Source: Plenodomus lindquistii (lineage: Eukaryota > Ascomycota > Dothideomycetes > Pleosporales > Leptosphaeriaceae). Taken from it: a stretch of 64,000 nt of DNA. The notes beneath the pieces were generated by a model. It was not told where the DNA came from and did no database searches. It worked only from the letters and a program-made list of their open reading frames with translations. The translations under genes were made by a program, and so were the position numbers. Numbering within the stretch: the first letter of the stretch is position 1; every line of letters begins with the position of its first letter. Positions 1-9,068 of the stretch are shown here, in pieces. Location of the stretch: positions 248,001 through 312,000 of the forward strand of contig JANUWI010000013.1 of assembly GCA_025504975.1 (NCBI GenBank), in the 5' to 3' direction.

Positions 1-1
1 G

Positions 2-1237
2 GCTCCAAAATACAAGCCAAAGTACAGTAAGACTCCCCATCTTACCGACACCACTGGCACGACCACCACGACCACCCTCCAAGTCTACAACGAAGGTCAA
101 GGCTCTGTCCAGTACGTGCAACACATCATCCGCAACGGCGACCTCACCCCTGTAATCGACCAAGTCCTTGATCCATCCTCCATCTCCAAAGACGCCAGTA
201 TCGCTGCCACATCATCGACCGCCACCATTGAACCCACCGACCTCACCACCGTCCCCAAACCCAGCAACGTAAACGCAATGGTCATCTCCCTCCACTCCTG
301 CGGCAACCTCGTGCACTACGGTCTACGCTCACTGCTCCTGAACCCGCACATCTCCGCCGTCGCAATGGTAGGCTGCTGCTACAATCTCCTGACCGAACGT
401 CTCGGACCCCCAACCTACAAGCTCCCCACCCTCCGACCCAACCACCCCCGCCTTGTAGAAACCTCCAACGCCTTCGACCCGAACGGCTTCCCAATGAGCT
501 CAAAACTCGCAACCTACCCTCTACCTCACGAGCCCCTCTCACCAACTTCCACTCCCACCAATCCCACCACCTCTTCCCCCGACCCCGACGCCGAACCCCC
601 CAAAGGCGTCCGCCTCAACATCACCGCCCGCATGATGGCCGTCCAAGCCCCCTTCAACTGGGGCCATTCCGACAGCGACCTCTTCTTTACCCGGCACTTC
701 TACCGCTCCCTCCTGCAACGCATATTCCTCGATCACGGCGTAATTTCCGCCCCATCCCCCACCCACACGGGCAGCGCCGTCAGCGCAAACGGCCACACCT
801 CCACCGTAACCTGGACGCCGCCCAACGGCCGGGGTCCCGGCTTATCCAGCGACGGCACCGTCACACCCCTCACCATTGGCACGCTGCGCAAATTCGCCTT
901 CTCGGATTTCACAAGCTATGTTCGTGCTGCGCTGGCGAAATTGTACGCGCCGAATAGCTTTTGCGAGGTTGATCCGGAGTTTATAAGGGCGAAGATGGAG
1001 AGCTTGACGGATGAGGGGATTCGGAGGTATGAGGTTGAGTGGGCGGAAAGGAAGAAGGAGTTGAGTGTCATGTGGGCGCTTATGGCGTTTAGTGCGGGGG
1101 TGGTGGAGAGCGTGATTGTGGTGGATCGGTGGTTGTGGTTGAGGGAGCAGGAAGAGGTTGGGGAGGCGTGGGTGGAGGCGGTGTTTGAGTATGGGTATAG
1201 TCCGAGGAATCTGGTGGTTGTGGGGGTTAAGAAGTGA
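2..1237 (+). CDS. METTL25/RRNAD1-like methyltransferase, 5' truncated
   Basis: The reading frame is open from base 2, so the start lies outside the window; 411 residues are visible. Family signatures are seen: a segment around nt 290-330 reading LHSCGNLVHYGLRSL, followed near nt 368-400 by VGCCYNLLTERLGPP. This pair is typical of the METTL25/RRNAD1 family (methyltransferase-like 25; one human member acts on ribosomal protein eL32), so an S-adenosylmethionine-dependent methyltransferase is expected. The N-terminal SAM-binding part is mostly cut off. The downstream ITARMMAVQAPFNW stretch also fits the family. A low-complexity Pro/Thr linker near nt 540-600 separates the two halves. The last ~340 nt change to G-ending codons while the first part is C-ending. 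The gene ends 230 bp from the convergent neighbour at 1468. Exact substrate is unknown. Confidence 0.8.
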   Translation, partial: APKYKPKYSKTPHLTDTTGTTTTTTLQVYNEGQGSVQYVQHIIRNGDLTPVIDQVLDPSSISKDASIAATSSTATIEPTDLTTVPKPSNVNAMVISLHSCGNLVHYGLRSLLLNPHISAVAMVGCCYNLLTERLGPPTYKLPTLRPNHPRLVETSNAFDPNGFPMSSKLATYPLPHEPLSPTSTPTNPTTSSPDPDAEPPKGVRLNITARMMAVQAPFNWGHSDSDLFFTRHFYRSLLQRIFLDHGVISAPSPTHTGSAVSANGHTSTVTWTPPNGRGPGLSSDGTVTPLTIGTLRKFAFSDFTSYVRAALAKLYAPNSFCEVDPEFIRAKMESLTDEGIRRYEVEWAERKKELSVMWALMAFSAGVVESVIVVDRWLWLREQEEVGEAWVEAVFEYGYSPRNLVVVGVKK

Positions 1238-1467
1238 GATTTGGTTGGGAGTGGATTAAAGGGATGTGGAGGATGGGGAGAGAGTGCTTGTTCTATACGC
1301 TACGACATTGACATTTCGCACGATGGAAAAACGCTATAAAAGTCTATACATGATCGTAGTGTGGAAATGCCATTCTCGATGCTAAGCCGTATCTCATATC
1401 AGTCATGTCATGTATCATCAATATACCCCTCCTCGTACCCAGTCATATCCACCCCACCATCCCATCC

Positions 1468-2367
1468 CTACTTCAACCCCCTCAACATCTGCGGATGAGG
1501 CGACGGACTCCTCCCCCTCAACGCCGGCTCACTAGGCCTGAGCATCGGACTCGCCGCCGCACTCAACGCATCAAGACTCAACTTGCTAATCGCATCAAGA
1601 TTGCCCTGTGCCTCCTCCTCACTCACATCCAACATCAACCTCAGCTCATTCGCCTTGAGCGATTGTCCCAGGCCCACCATCAACTGCTCCTTGTTCGTGC
1701 TACCAGGGACATCGTAGTAAGTCCAGCTATATCCTATATCCTCGAGCGCATGGGGCTCAGCGGGCGTGGTGATGCGCGCGCGCACATGACGCACGTCGAT
1801 GCCAAAGACACCTGAGATGCTGGGTTCCGTACCCAACCCACCGAGTGTGGTTGCGCGGATCGAATTCGGGACTTTGGTATCGCGCTCAATGGGCGTCTCG
1901 GCAAGGCGTTTCGACGCGCCTGCATCCTGCAGCTTCGCCCGCTTGAATGTCGCGTTTTTCAACTCTGTCAGACCCATCACGATGTACAGCGGCTGTCCCT
2001 CGCCAAGTTGCTCTACGATCCACGTCCGCGCCTCCGGGTCGTTGCAGACGGCTTCGAAGGCCTGAGAAGGGTTTTGGCTTGTTCGCTGGATCATTTGCTC
2101 GGCTTTGACGGTGAGCAGGTTGGGCTGGCGGTATATGCGTCCGAGGTCGAATTTTGCGCCGTAGTTTGTCATGAAGCGGCCCTCGGTGTCGGTGGAGAAG
2201 AGGTCCTTGTACCGGAATTGGATGTGGTAGTCATTGAGGTCGTCGACTTCGGCGTGGGCGGCGTCGGGGTAGAAGGAGGCGCGTTCGGGGTGGAGGGGGT
2301 GCGTGAGGAGCTGCCCCACGACGAGGGTGTCGGCGGGGAGAGGCTTGGGGAGGAGGCCGTGGACCAT
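1468..2367 (-). CDS. Unnamed fungal protein, gasdermin-like candidate, paralogue A
   Basis: A single-exon gene of 299 aa. I chose the ATG at 2367 because of its strong context (ACCATGG) and because the paralogue at 31960-32686 aligns from just after it; an upstream in-frame ATG at 2556 would add 63 unconserved residues. Shared motifs with the paralogue are LPKPLPADTL near the N-terminus, QFRYKD, a helical segment with AEQ and EARTWI, then NATFKRAKLQDAG, and finally VFGIDVRHV. The order (short amphipathic start, a basic beta-strand, a long helical segment, then a YIVMGLTELK strand) resembles gasdermin N-domains, as in fungal RCD-1/HET-Q1. That is inference from pattern only. The C-terminal ~50 residues are Ser/Pro-rich and absent from paralogue B, which could be a removable tail. 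No protease gene lies next to it. The real function is unknown. Confidence 0.75.
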   Translation of the reverse strand: MVHGLLPKPLPADTLVVGQLLTHPLHPERASFYPDAAHAEVDDLNDYHIQFRYKDLFSTDTEGRFMTNYGAKFDLGRIYRQPNLLTVKAEQMIQRTSQNPSQAFEAVCNDPEARTWIVEQLGEGQPLYIVMGLTELKNATFKRAKLQDAGASKRLAETPIERDTKVPNSIRATTLGGLGTEPSISGVFGIDVRHVRARITTPAEPHALEDIGYSWTYYDVPGSTNKEQLMVGLGQSLKANELRLMLDVSEEEAQGNLDAISKLSLDALSAAASPMLRPSEPALRGRSPSPHPQMLRGLK

Positions 2368-3887
2368 GGTCACGGCTCTGGCGGATGGGGCTGTTGGTGA
2401 GGTTTGGTGAGTATGCAATTCGAATGAGAGTCGGCAGCCGAGTCTGTATGCTGCTTTGTTGACACTTGTCAGGGGCGAGGCAAGAGCTGGGCGAATGCCG
2501 TGGTGAGATGTTATCTCATGGCTGCGAATCAGAAGGCAGCATGCGCCCAGATGCAAGCGCTTGGCTATATTGGGTAGTCCATGCTATCTTGAAACTCCAC
2601 GTTGGTGGATGCGACGCAGATATTGGCAGGCATTTTGTTACCCAGAGTATGCACATTGTCGTGAGTTTGGATGAGGCTCAAGTTCTGACGTCTAGCGGTG
2701 CCGGTCACGTGCGTGAAGGAATGACCGTGGACACGCCCTCGCGCTTCTCCGGACAGATTGTCGTGGTCAAGTCCGTGGGGGTGCTCGGAAACGTATTGAC
2801 AAAAGCCGCGGCTATCTTTGTTGACCGAGTAGCCTGCTCTGCCGAATTACTCAGAGGTCGGCTTCTCTCCCTCGTACATACAATGGCTTCGCCAACAGCT
2901 ATCCACGTTTACCGAGGACGGGAATTGCTTGTTGTCGGCTCCGCAGCAAGCATGCTGGGATCCGCATAAGCACATCCGCACGCCCACTGTAATGCGTAGA
3001 TTCCCGGGCCTCTAGAGGGCAGGGCCTGGAGCATGTGGTGTCGTCCAGCTCCAAGGAGCAATCTGATTGGTAAGCCTGTAAACCCAGCCGCCTGTTGTAG
3101 CAGTAAGCATCTAGTCGTTGGCCTAGTGACCGAAGAAGAAAGAGGAAGATTAGTAAAGCATTTAGCCAACGACTAGTAATTGGACAAGGTGGAAGCTAAT
3201 CGCGCCAAAAAAAGCCAAACAGACGAGTGTACCGAGATATGGAGCTCCGTCAAACAGACTTGGATAATGGCAGCACAGCATGGGCAGCTGGTGGGTCCAA
3301 GATGAGGACCCTGGTAGAGCTCCATCGAGCCGCAAGTGGCAAATCTGGTCTTCTATGGAGAATAATGGAGACGTGTACAAACAGCAATGAACCCCATGCA
3401 GATAGGGCGCACTCTGGCATAGTCTACTGGCAAACAACGCGTGGAGGCACGCGAGGAAAAGCAAAGGTCATCATCTGCCGTTCGCAACAGGGCCCAAGCT
3501 CCTTTTGTCTTATCGATAGCTATCGCGGCAACCATCTCACTCCCACTCCACCACGCTAAAGCCCCGTCCCAAACCAGGATGGCAGCGGACACTATGGCCG
3601 TACTCAGCCCACAGCTCCATGCAATTGGCGAATCGAATGTGGAACATGACGCTGCTTGATGAGAACTCGAACCAACTACACGTCACTCTAGACCCAGCGC
3701 CCCTCACTAACTCCTAGTCGCAAGGTTTCCGTCAATGCTAATCGTGTTCAGCGCCAGAGTACTTGAACCCTCCTGTGCCCCTCCCTAGATACACTTTTTC
3801 TCCTTCACCGCAATTCACTTGGCTCTTTCTCCTGCTTCACCACAACTCTAACTTCTCCCATCTTAATCCACATCACCCACCGTGACC
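2368..3887. other. Intergenic region, divergent promoters
   Basis: This 1.5-kb stretch separates paralogue A from the divergently transcribed SDR gene. I see only scattered frames without homology or codon bias. The last ~150 bp before the SDR start are C/T-rich (runs such as ctccttcaccg), as is common just upstream of fungal start codons. A 12-bp inverted repeat sits at 3111-3176. Confidence 0.6.
3111..3176. repeat. 12-bp perfect inverted repeat with 42-bp loop
   Basis: CTAGTCGTTGGC at 3111-3122 is matched by its exact reverse complement at 3165-3176. The loop is purine-rich. No target duplication is evident, so it may be chance, a small hairpin or the trace of a mobile element. Confidence 0.4.
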
Positions 3888-4784
3888 ATGGCCCCTGTTC
3901 CCAAAGAAACCGAGCTCAAGGACCTCTTCAGCCTAAAGGGCAAGGTCGTCATCGTCACCGGTGCCTCCGGTCCCACTGGCATCGGTACTGAGGCTGCTCG
4001 CGGCTGTGCCGAGTTCGGAGCCGACCTCGCCATCACATACAACTCTCGCGCCGAGGGTGCCGAGAAGAACGCAAAGGAGCTTAGCGAGAAGTACGGCGTC
4101 AAGGTCAAGGCCTACAAGTGCCAGGTCGGCGTCTACGACCAATGCGAGAAGCTCGTCGCAGACGTAATCAAGGACTTTGGCAAGGTTGGTAAGTTTTGAT
4201 GCAGTCCTTCTCCCTAGCCACTCGAGTTGACAATTTCAAGATGTTTTCATTGCCAACGCCGGCAAGACCGCTGACAACGGCATCCTCGATGCTTCCGTTG
4301 AGCAGTGGAACGAGGTCATCGAGACTGATTTGACCGGCACCTACAACTGCGCGCGTGCCGTCGGTTTCCACTTCCGCGAGCGCAAGACCGGCTCCCTCGT
4401 CATCACCGCCTCCATGTCCGGCCACGTTGCCAACTTCCCCCAGGAGCAGACCTCATACAACGTTGCAAAGGCTGGCTGCATCCACATGGCCAAGTCGCTC
4501 GCCAACGAGTGGAGGGACTTTGCCCGTGTCAACTCCATCTCCCCTGGATACATTGACACTGGTCTTTCCGACTTTGTGCCCCAGGACATCCAGAAGCTGT
4601 GGCACTCGATGATTCCCATGGGTCGTGATGCCAAGGCTACCGAGCTCAAGGGCGCTTACGTCTACTTCGCTTCGGATGCTTCGTCGTATTGCACTGTAAG
4701 TTACCATACTTGGAAAAAAGAGATTCCTTCTAACGTGTCCAGGGCTCCGATCTCGTCATTGACGGTGGATACACCACGAGGTAA
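3888..4784 (+). CDS. NADP-dependent mannitol dehydrogenase-type SDR (Alt a 8/Cla h 8 family)
   Basis: Three exons, 3888-4188, 4241-4695 and 4743-4784, give 265 aa, the usual length. Introns of 52 and 47 nt start with GTAAGT and end in AAG and CAG. The ATG at 3888 has context ACCATGG. Motifs: nucleotide-binding TGASGPTGIG at residues 24-33, NAG at 106-108, catalytic Ser158, Tyr173 and Lys177 (YNVAK), and the C-terminus IDGGYTTR. The segment from SLVITASMSG through SYNVAKAG to ISPGYIDTG is nearly that of the mannitol 2-dehydrogenases known as the allergens Cla h 8 and Alt a 8. The enzyme interconverts D-fructose and D-mannitol with NADP(H) in the cytosol, part of fungal carbon storage and stress tolerance. 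Related SDRs reduce L-xylulose or sorbose, so substrate assignment is slightly less sure than family assignment. Confidence 0.9.
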
Positions 4785-5067
4785 ACATATCGCTCTACTC
4801 GGACGAAACAAAAAGCTTCATAATTGCGAACGAAGTATTTTTCGCTGTATATCTCGTATCGTAATAAAATAAGCTCAACAATATCCGGAACGCCCTCAAA
4901 ATGCACCAAAGGCTCACAGACTTGTGGCCCACGATGAACTCCACTAACTTCGTAGTCCCTGTTCCTCTGCCCTGAAACAACATCTGCCGATTGTGTCTGA
5001 CCCAACCAGCTTTTTGAACCAGCTCCGCCTTTCTCCCTAACCATGCTTTCAAAACTGAGAATGAATC

Positions 5068-5469
5068 TCAATTCTGTCTGGTCAACACATTCATCTCCTC
5101 ACCCCACTGTTCCGTCTCGCCAGCTAATTCATTCTGCAAGTCGTCGTACTGTTCGCGAAACCAGTCAAAAGAGTCCACGCGGTTTGGAATAGGGTGTGTG
5201 TTGATTAAAGGGTCATGCTCGTCGGGGCGTTGTTGTATCGCTCTTCTCACTAGGATTGATTGTTAATTTTTGATGTACTCGAGTAGCGAGGTTGAGGAAT
5301 GGTGGAACGTACTTTGACGGCGTTGCATAAAGATGTAAAAAGTGCACAGGGCGATTATGGCGTCTGGTATGGAGATGAGAAGCGTGACTAGTTCAATTGT
5401 GGTGCCGGGCTGCCATGCTTCGAGAGTGCGAGTATCGACAAGGGTATGATTGGCGGAGTGGATGTACAT
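5068..5469 (-). CDS. Small single-TM protein, tandem family copy 1
   Basis: Two exons, 5469-5313 and 5249-5068, encode 112 aa. The 63-nt intron starts GTACGT and ends TAG, in phase 1. One hydrophobic segment (about residues 25-47, ending LCTFYIF) is followed by basic residues and a soluble tail ending in QWGEEMNVLTRQN. The second exon is 182 nt, exactly the length of the second exon of the gene at 6318-6743, and the two tails align without gaps (20 of 60 identical by my count, 16 of the last 31). Intron phase is also the same. I do not recognise the family. No signal-peptide cleavage site is obvious; a membrane protein with an N-terminal anchor and a tail rich in acidic and Trp residues is the best description. 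Confidence 0.7.
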
Positions 5470-6317
5470 GTTCTACACGGCTTTCTTGGGAGCAGATAGT
5501 GAATGTTGCAAGTCTTTGAAGATTGGAAAATAATGAATTGCAGTGCGCTGTGAAAGATGCGATCTGGTGTGTAATGAAAGTGTAGACGCAACATTCACCT
5601 TATATGGTATGTGAATATGTGAACCCAAAGACTCCGTTATGTACCCAAGATTCTGTTATGCACCCAAGATTCTGTTATGCACCCAAGATTCTGTTATGCA
5701 CCCAAGATTCTGTTAGGCACCCAAGATTCTGTTATGCACATACTCTACATAGCCTCAATGCCAAGTGTGGGCACTTGCAACGAATGAGCTGGGGTGATTC
5801 TCTGCCCAGGAACGTGGTCAGGCCAATCATACAGAGGCAGCATTTCACGATCACCTACCTACTTGCAATAAAAGATGCATGCTCGTCTCTTTATCTGATT
5901 ACGTCACTGTTGGGTGCTGGGTGTAATCTCTCACATGATGTGTGTCAAGCAGCGTCGGCGCACCGAGAATCTCAGCCTAACTTAAACTCAACAGGTTCTC
6001 GAAGCCAGGAATTCATATCAACTGTGATCATGATTGCAAGAGACTACGAAGAACGGAAGTAGTGACTAACCAAACACTTTTTGCGACTGCTTTTACTCTT
6101 CTTATGTCCTCCCACCCCACTCGCTCACACTCTTTCATAAGCGTTGGAATGAAATTGCATTCTCTTCTATACTCTATCCCTCCTCTAAAACGTTGTCTAC
6201 ATCCTCTACTGGGAAATCTAACAATAATGCGAAAACACGACATTTACGAGGTACCATATCGTGGTTTACGCATGCAATGTGAAGCCTCGTAGGTGTCTCA
6301 GTCATGAGCTCGCCTCT
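5470..6317. other. Spacer between the tandem small membrane protein genes
   Basis: About 850 bp hold the promoter of copy 1 and the 3' flank of copy 2. The only structured element is the 19-bp minisatellite at 5623-5737. A frame that crosses the minisatellite is open only because the unit is not a multiple of three, and it has no other sign of coding. Confidence 0.6.
5623..5737. repeat. 19-bp tandem minisatellite, about 6 copies
   Basis: The unit ACCCAAGATTCTGTTATGC is repeated at 5643, 5662, 5681, 5700 and 5719, with one base change (TTAGGC) in the fourth copy. A degenerate 20-bp copy begins at 5623. The near-perfect identity suggests recent expansion. It lies about 150 bp upstream of the start of small membrane protein copy 1, in its likely promoter. 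Confidence 0.95.
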
Positions 6318-6743
6318 TCAACTCCTCCGCGGCAAAACATCCATCTCCTCCTCCCATTGATGCGTTTCCTTCGCCACCGCACGCTCCAGATAATCGTAAT
6401 ATTTGTGGAACCACAGGGGAGAGCTTGTGCTCGATGGAAGTGCATCTATATCATGGATCTGGGCGGGACTCTCGACATCCACTTGCGCTTCTTGTCGATC
6501 TGCAATTCTAGATCAGCAATCATATTTGATTGGGTGGCCGAGTTGATGATGGGGAAGTAGGGATGATTGCGAAGTGTTGGTATAGAGGTGGAACCAACAC
6601 TCACGTAGACAACATTTCAGAGGGACACAAAGTTTACACAGAGCTAGCAGAGCCTCTGGTAAAGCGGCGAGAAGCTTGCATAAGGCGATTATTGTATCAA
6701 TCCCCCAGGTTGTGGCGGGAGGGGAACTACGGTTGTTTTCCAT
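6318..6743 (-). CDS. Small single-TM protein, tandem family copy 2
   Basis: Two exons, 6743-6605 and 6499-6318, encode 106 aa. The 105-nt intron starts GTGAGT and ends GCAG in phase 1, as in the paralogue at 5068-5469. I chose the ATG at 6743 (context AACATGG) because it gives an N-terminus of similar length to the paralogue; an upstream in-frame ATG exists at 6851. A hydrophobic segment with IIALCKLLAALPEALLALC aligns without gaps to the membrane segment of copy 1 (shared LP[DE]A and ALC). The tail has WFHKYYDYLE and QWEEEMDVLPRRS, matching copy 1 at W, F, Y, D, ET, QW, EEM, VL and R. Four cysteines occur around the end of the membrane segment, unlike copy 1. The function is unknown. Confidence 0.7.
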
Positions 6744-7492
6744 GTTTTGATTGGCTTTTGCAACAACCAGCCTCGCCGTCGCAATTTCTCCAACAGAAAG
6801 CAACTGGCCAATATCTCCTTTTATCCAAGAACGCCTCAAAAGACAATGCAATTCTGATGCTTTGACTGCTGCAATTTGTAGACGCGCAATGCCTCTTTAT
6901 ATATCGTGCGTGAGTGTACATATATTTGTCTAAGCCCCAAAACGCACTGACGAATTCTGTTGCTTACTCGTTCAAAAAAGGGTGTCCCTCTCTTCGTTTG
7001 ACGCTTACAAATGGGAGAATCCCTCTCTGAATTCAACGCTAGCGTGAAATGAGAGAGAAGTCCCTCTCGATGTTCAACGCTAGCACGGTTCTAACTTCCA
7101 ACAAGCCTGTGAGTGGCTGCTGAGGCGTCAGCCGGGTATAACAGCTTTAGGCCATAGACGGCCTAGCATGGTGGGCAAGGCCCTGTCATACTGTGAGTTT
7201 ATTTCTCGAAAGTTGCCAGAAAGATCGTCCGTGCCGTTGCAGGGCGGGAATTCAGCTCAGTGTGACCGGGAGATGTGTGCATGGAAGGCGTTGAAGACGA
7301 GCTAGGAAAGCGTATACCAGCAAGGGTGATCCGTGAGCGAGATCTGATCTGGAGGCGCACCGCTAGCTACGAGTACGATAATGTCCAGAGACGATGGAGG
7401 TTGGTATTGTCACCGAACACGTTTTCGACAGAGCCTGTAGCCTTTCATATGCTAGGTTTCATGTCGTTAATACTCGCTTAACCAGCCCAGAA
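6744..7492. other. Intergenic region with three imperfect short repeats
   Basis: Between small protein copy 2 and the GFA gene. At about 6985, 7020 and 7061 a segment starting TCCCTCTC and followed by TTCAACGCTAGC (or a variant) is repeated three times at 35-41-bp spacing. No gene is seen. Confidence 0.5.
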
Positions 7493-8680
7493 TCATCGCA
7501 ACATGTCCCCTTTCTTCCTCTCTGCCCACTCTCTCAGCCCAGCCTCAAGTCCTTTTACCAAATCTGCGTTACCTTCCTCTTCCACAAAACTCACTCTATC
7601 CCCCCACCACCCCAACATCCCCTCCGCCCTCGCACCCTCCCCATCCAACAACCCCACCGCAACATCAACCAACCCGTCCCGCCCATGCGTCTCTTTACTC
7701 CCACTCCACATAACATTCGCACCACACCTCCCACAAAATGTCCTCGTAACGCCCTCACTCGAATCATACATCTTCATCGTGCCCCACAACGGCGGTAGAA
7801 CCTCTGCATCATCAGGGAACGGCTGCGTAAATTCTGCATCGAGGAAGATGTTGGCAGTAGGTACAAAGGCCCAGAACGTAATGTCGAAGCCCGAGGCGCG
7901 GCGGCATGATTTACAAGCGCATGTTCCTGCGAGGTAGGTGGTGGAGGAAGGGAGCCACCAGGGTTCGTTGGAAGGGTTTGCAGATTTGTTGAGGTGATGT
8001 GGGATGAGGAGGTCTGGAAAGGGTGAGGACGCGAGTTTAGAAGATGGGTTTGGTGGTGTGATCCAGAATTCTGCGCCGTGGCAGTGGCAGTGGGCGTGTA
8101 CTGCTTCGCTTTTCTCAGCTCCTTGGGTGGGTGCACTGTTGGTATGTGAAGGAAGAGTCATATCCCGCCAGTCGGGAGCTAGCTGTTCACTCTTCCATGC
8201 TTCGCCATGCCATCGTTCTAAAACCTTCCCGTTGATCTCGCGGATGAAAGAACTCGCACCTCCATCTTTTGTATCGCCGATCCACATCAACCCTTTCACA
8301 TCAATGATCGTTCCCAAATCGACCTTCTCTTCCCCTTCTTCACTTTCAACACTCAGGGTCCCAGTCGCTGCTTCAAAGTGTCCGTCATCGTGGTATTGCA
8401 AGTACATGTGCGTCCCACACGCGCTGCAAAACCACCGCGTGAGTTTTATAGAACTTTGGTAAGGTGTTAGGGCCACAATGGCTGGGTTCGGCGGACTTGG
8501 CACTAAATCGGTGGGATGGGTGATGTTGACATATGATGTGAGTAGCGAGCCTGAGCAACGGCGCGATGTATCGCAATTACATAGATAAGTAGGGAGGGGA
8601 AGCGACGAGGTAGGCACGGCAAAGGAATGTAAGGCGGCTCCGCAGTGACATGATGTTGTTAAAGTGAGGGTCTCTTCCAT
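7493..8680 (-). CDS. Protein with two GFA (DUF636) domains
   Basis: A single-exon gene of 395 aa starting at the ATG at 8680. Two zinc-binding GFA-type units are visible. The first (about residues 8-130) has CHCG, then CNCDTSRRCSG and CSACG. The second (about residues 195-345) has CHCHG, then CACKSCRRASG and CGRCG. The family is named after the bacterial glutathione-dependent formaldehyde-activating enzyme, though most members have no proven activity. A tandem GFA arrangement is common in ascomycetes. The C-terminus is charged and uses mostly G-ending codons, unlike the rest of the gene. It ends next to a quiet region on the left and begins 389 bp from the end of the aminotransferase gene. 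Confidence 0.85.
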   Translation of the reverse strand: MEETLTLTTSCHCGAALHSFAVPTSSLPLPTYLCNCDTSRRCSGSLLTSYVNITHPTDLVPSPPNPAIVALTPYQSSIKLTRWFCSACGTHMYLQYHDDGHFEAATGTLSVESEEGEEKVDLGTIIDVKGLMWIGDTKDGGASSFIREINGKVLERWHGEAWKSEQLAPDWRDMTLPSHTNSAPTQGAEKSEAVHAHCHCHGAEFWITPPNPSSKLASSPFPDLLIPHHLNKSANPSNEPWWLPSSTTYLAGTCACKSCRRASGFDITFWAFVPTANIFLDAEFTQPFPDDAEVLPPLWGTMKMYDSSEGVTRTFCGRCGANVMWSGSKETHGRDGLVDVAVGLLDGEGARAEGMLGWWGDRVSFVEEEGNADLVKGLEAGLREWAERKKGDMLR

Positions 8681-9068
8681 TGCGTTGGTGTGCGAGATGT
8701 GGTGGGTGTTGTGGCTGGTGAAGCTGTGGCGTTGGATGGGAGTTCAGTGTCCGATGGGAAAGTGCGATGGACATTGTCAAGTTGCATCTCTGATGCGAGA
8801 CAAGTGCCCCACTATTAGCCTGCCCCGCATTAGTGACCTTGAAACAGTGGGCAGGCAGGACGTGGGAAGGGAAGCTTGTTTCTGAAATGATGGCATGCCG
8901 TATTGCCGGATTCATGGCGAAGGATGCGAAGGGCACGGATGAGTGGGCTCTAAGACAACTTCTTCACAGAACTAAACTGCCCCCGAATCTGCGTATTATC
9001 TTCAGATTCGTAGCAATACTGCTTGATCTATCCATGCATGTGCCTTCCAAGATTCTACCTTATACTGC
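8681..9068. other. Short intergenic region (GFA promoter, aminotransferase 3' flank)
   Basis: About 390 bp between two minus-strand genes. No further signals were recognised. Confidence 0.5.

Noticed and set aside
2466..2969. 167-codon plus-strand frame upstream of paralogue A
   Set aside because: No homology, no codon bias and it overlaps the promoter of two divergent genes.
5623..5737. CRISPR-like array
   Set aside because: Units are contiguous without spacers and the genome is fungal; it is a minisatellite.
5604..6062. 152-codon frame containing the 19-bp repeats
   Set aside because: Open only because the minisatellite shifts frame each copy without stops; the rest has no coding character.
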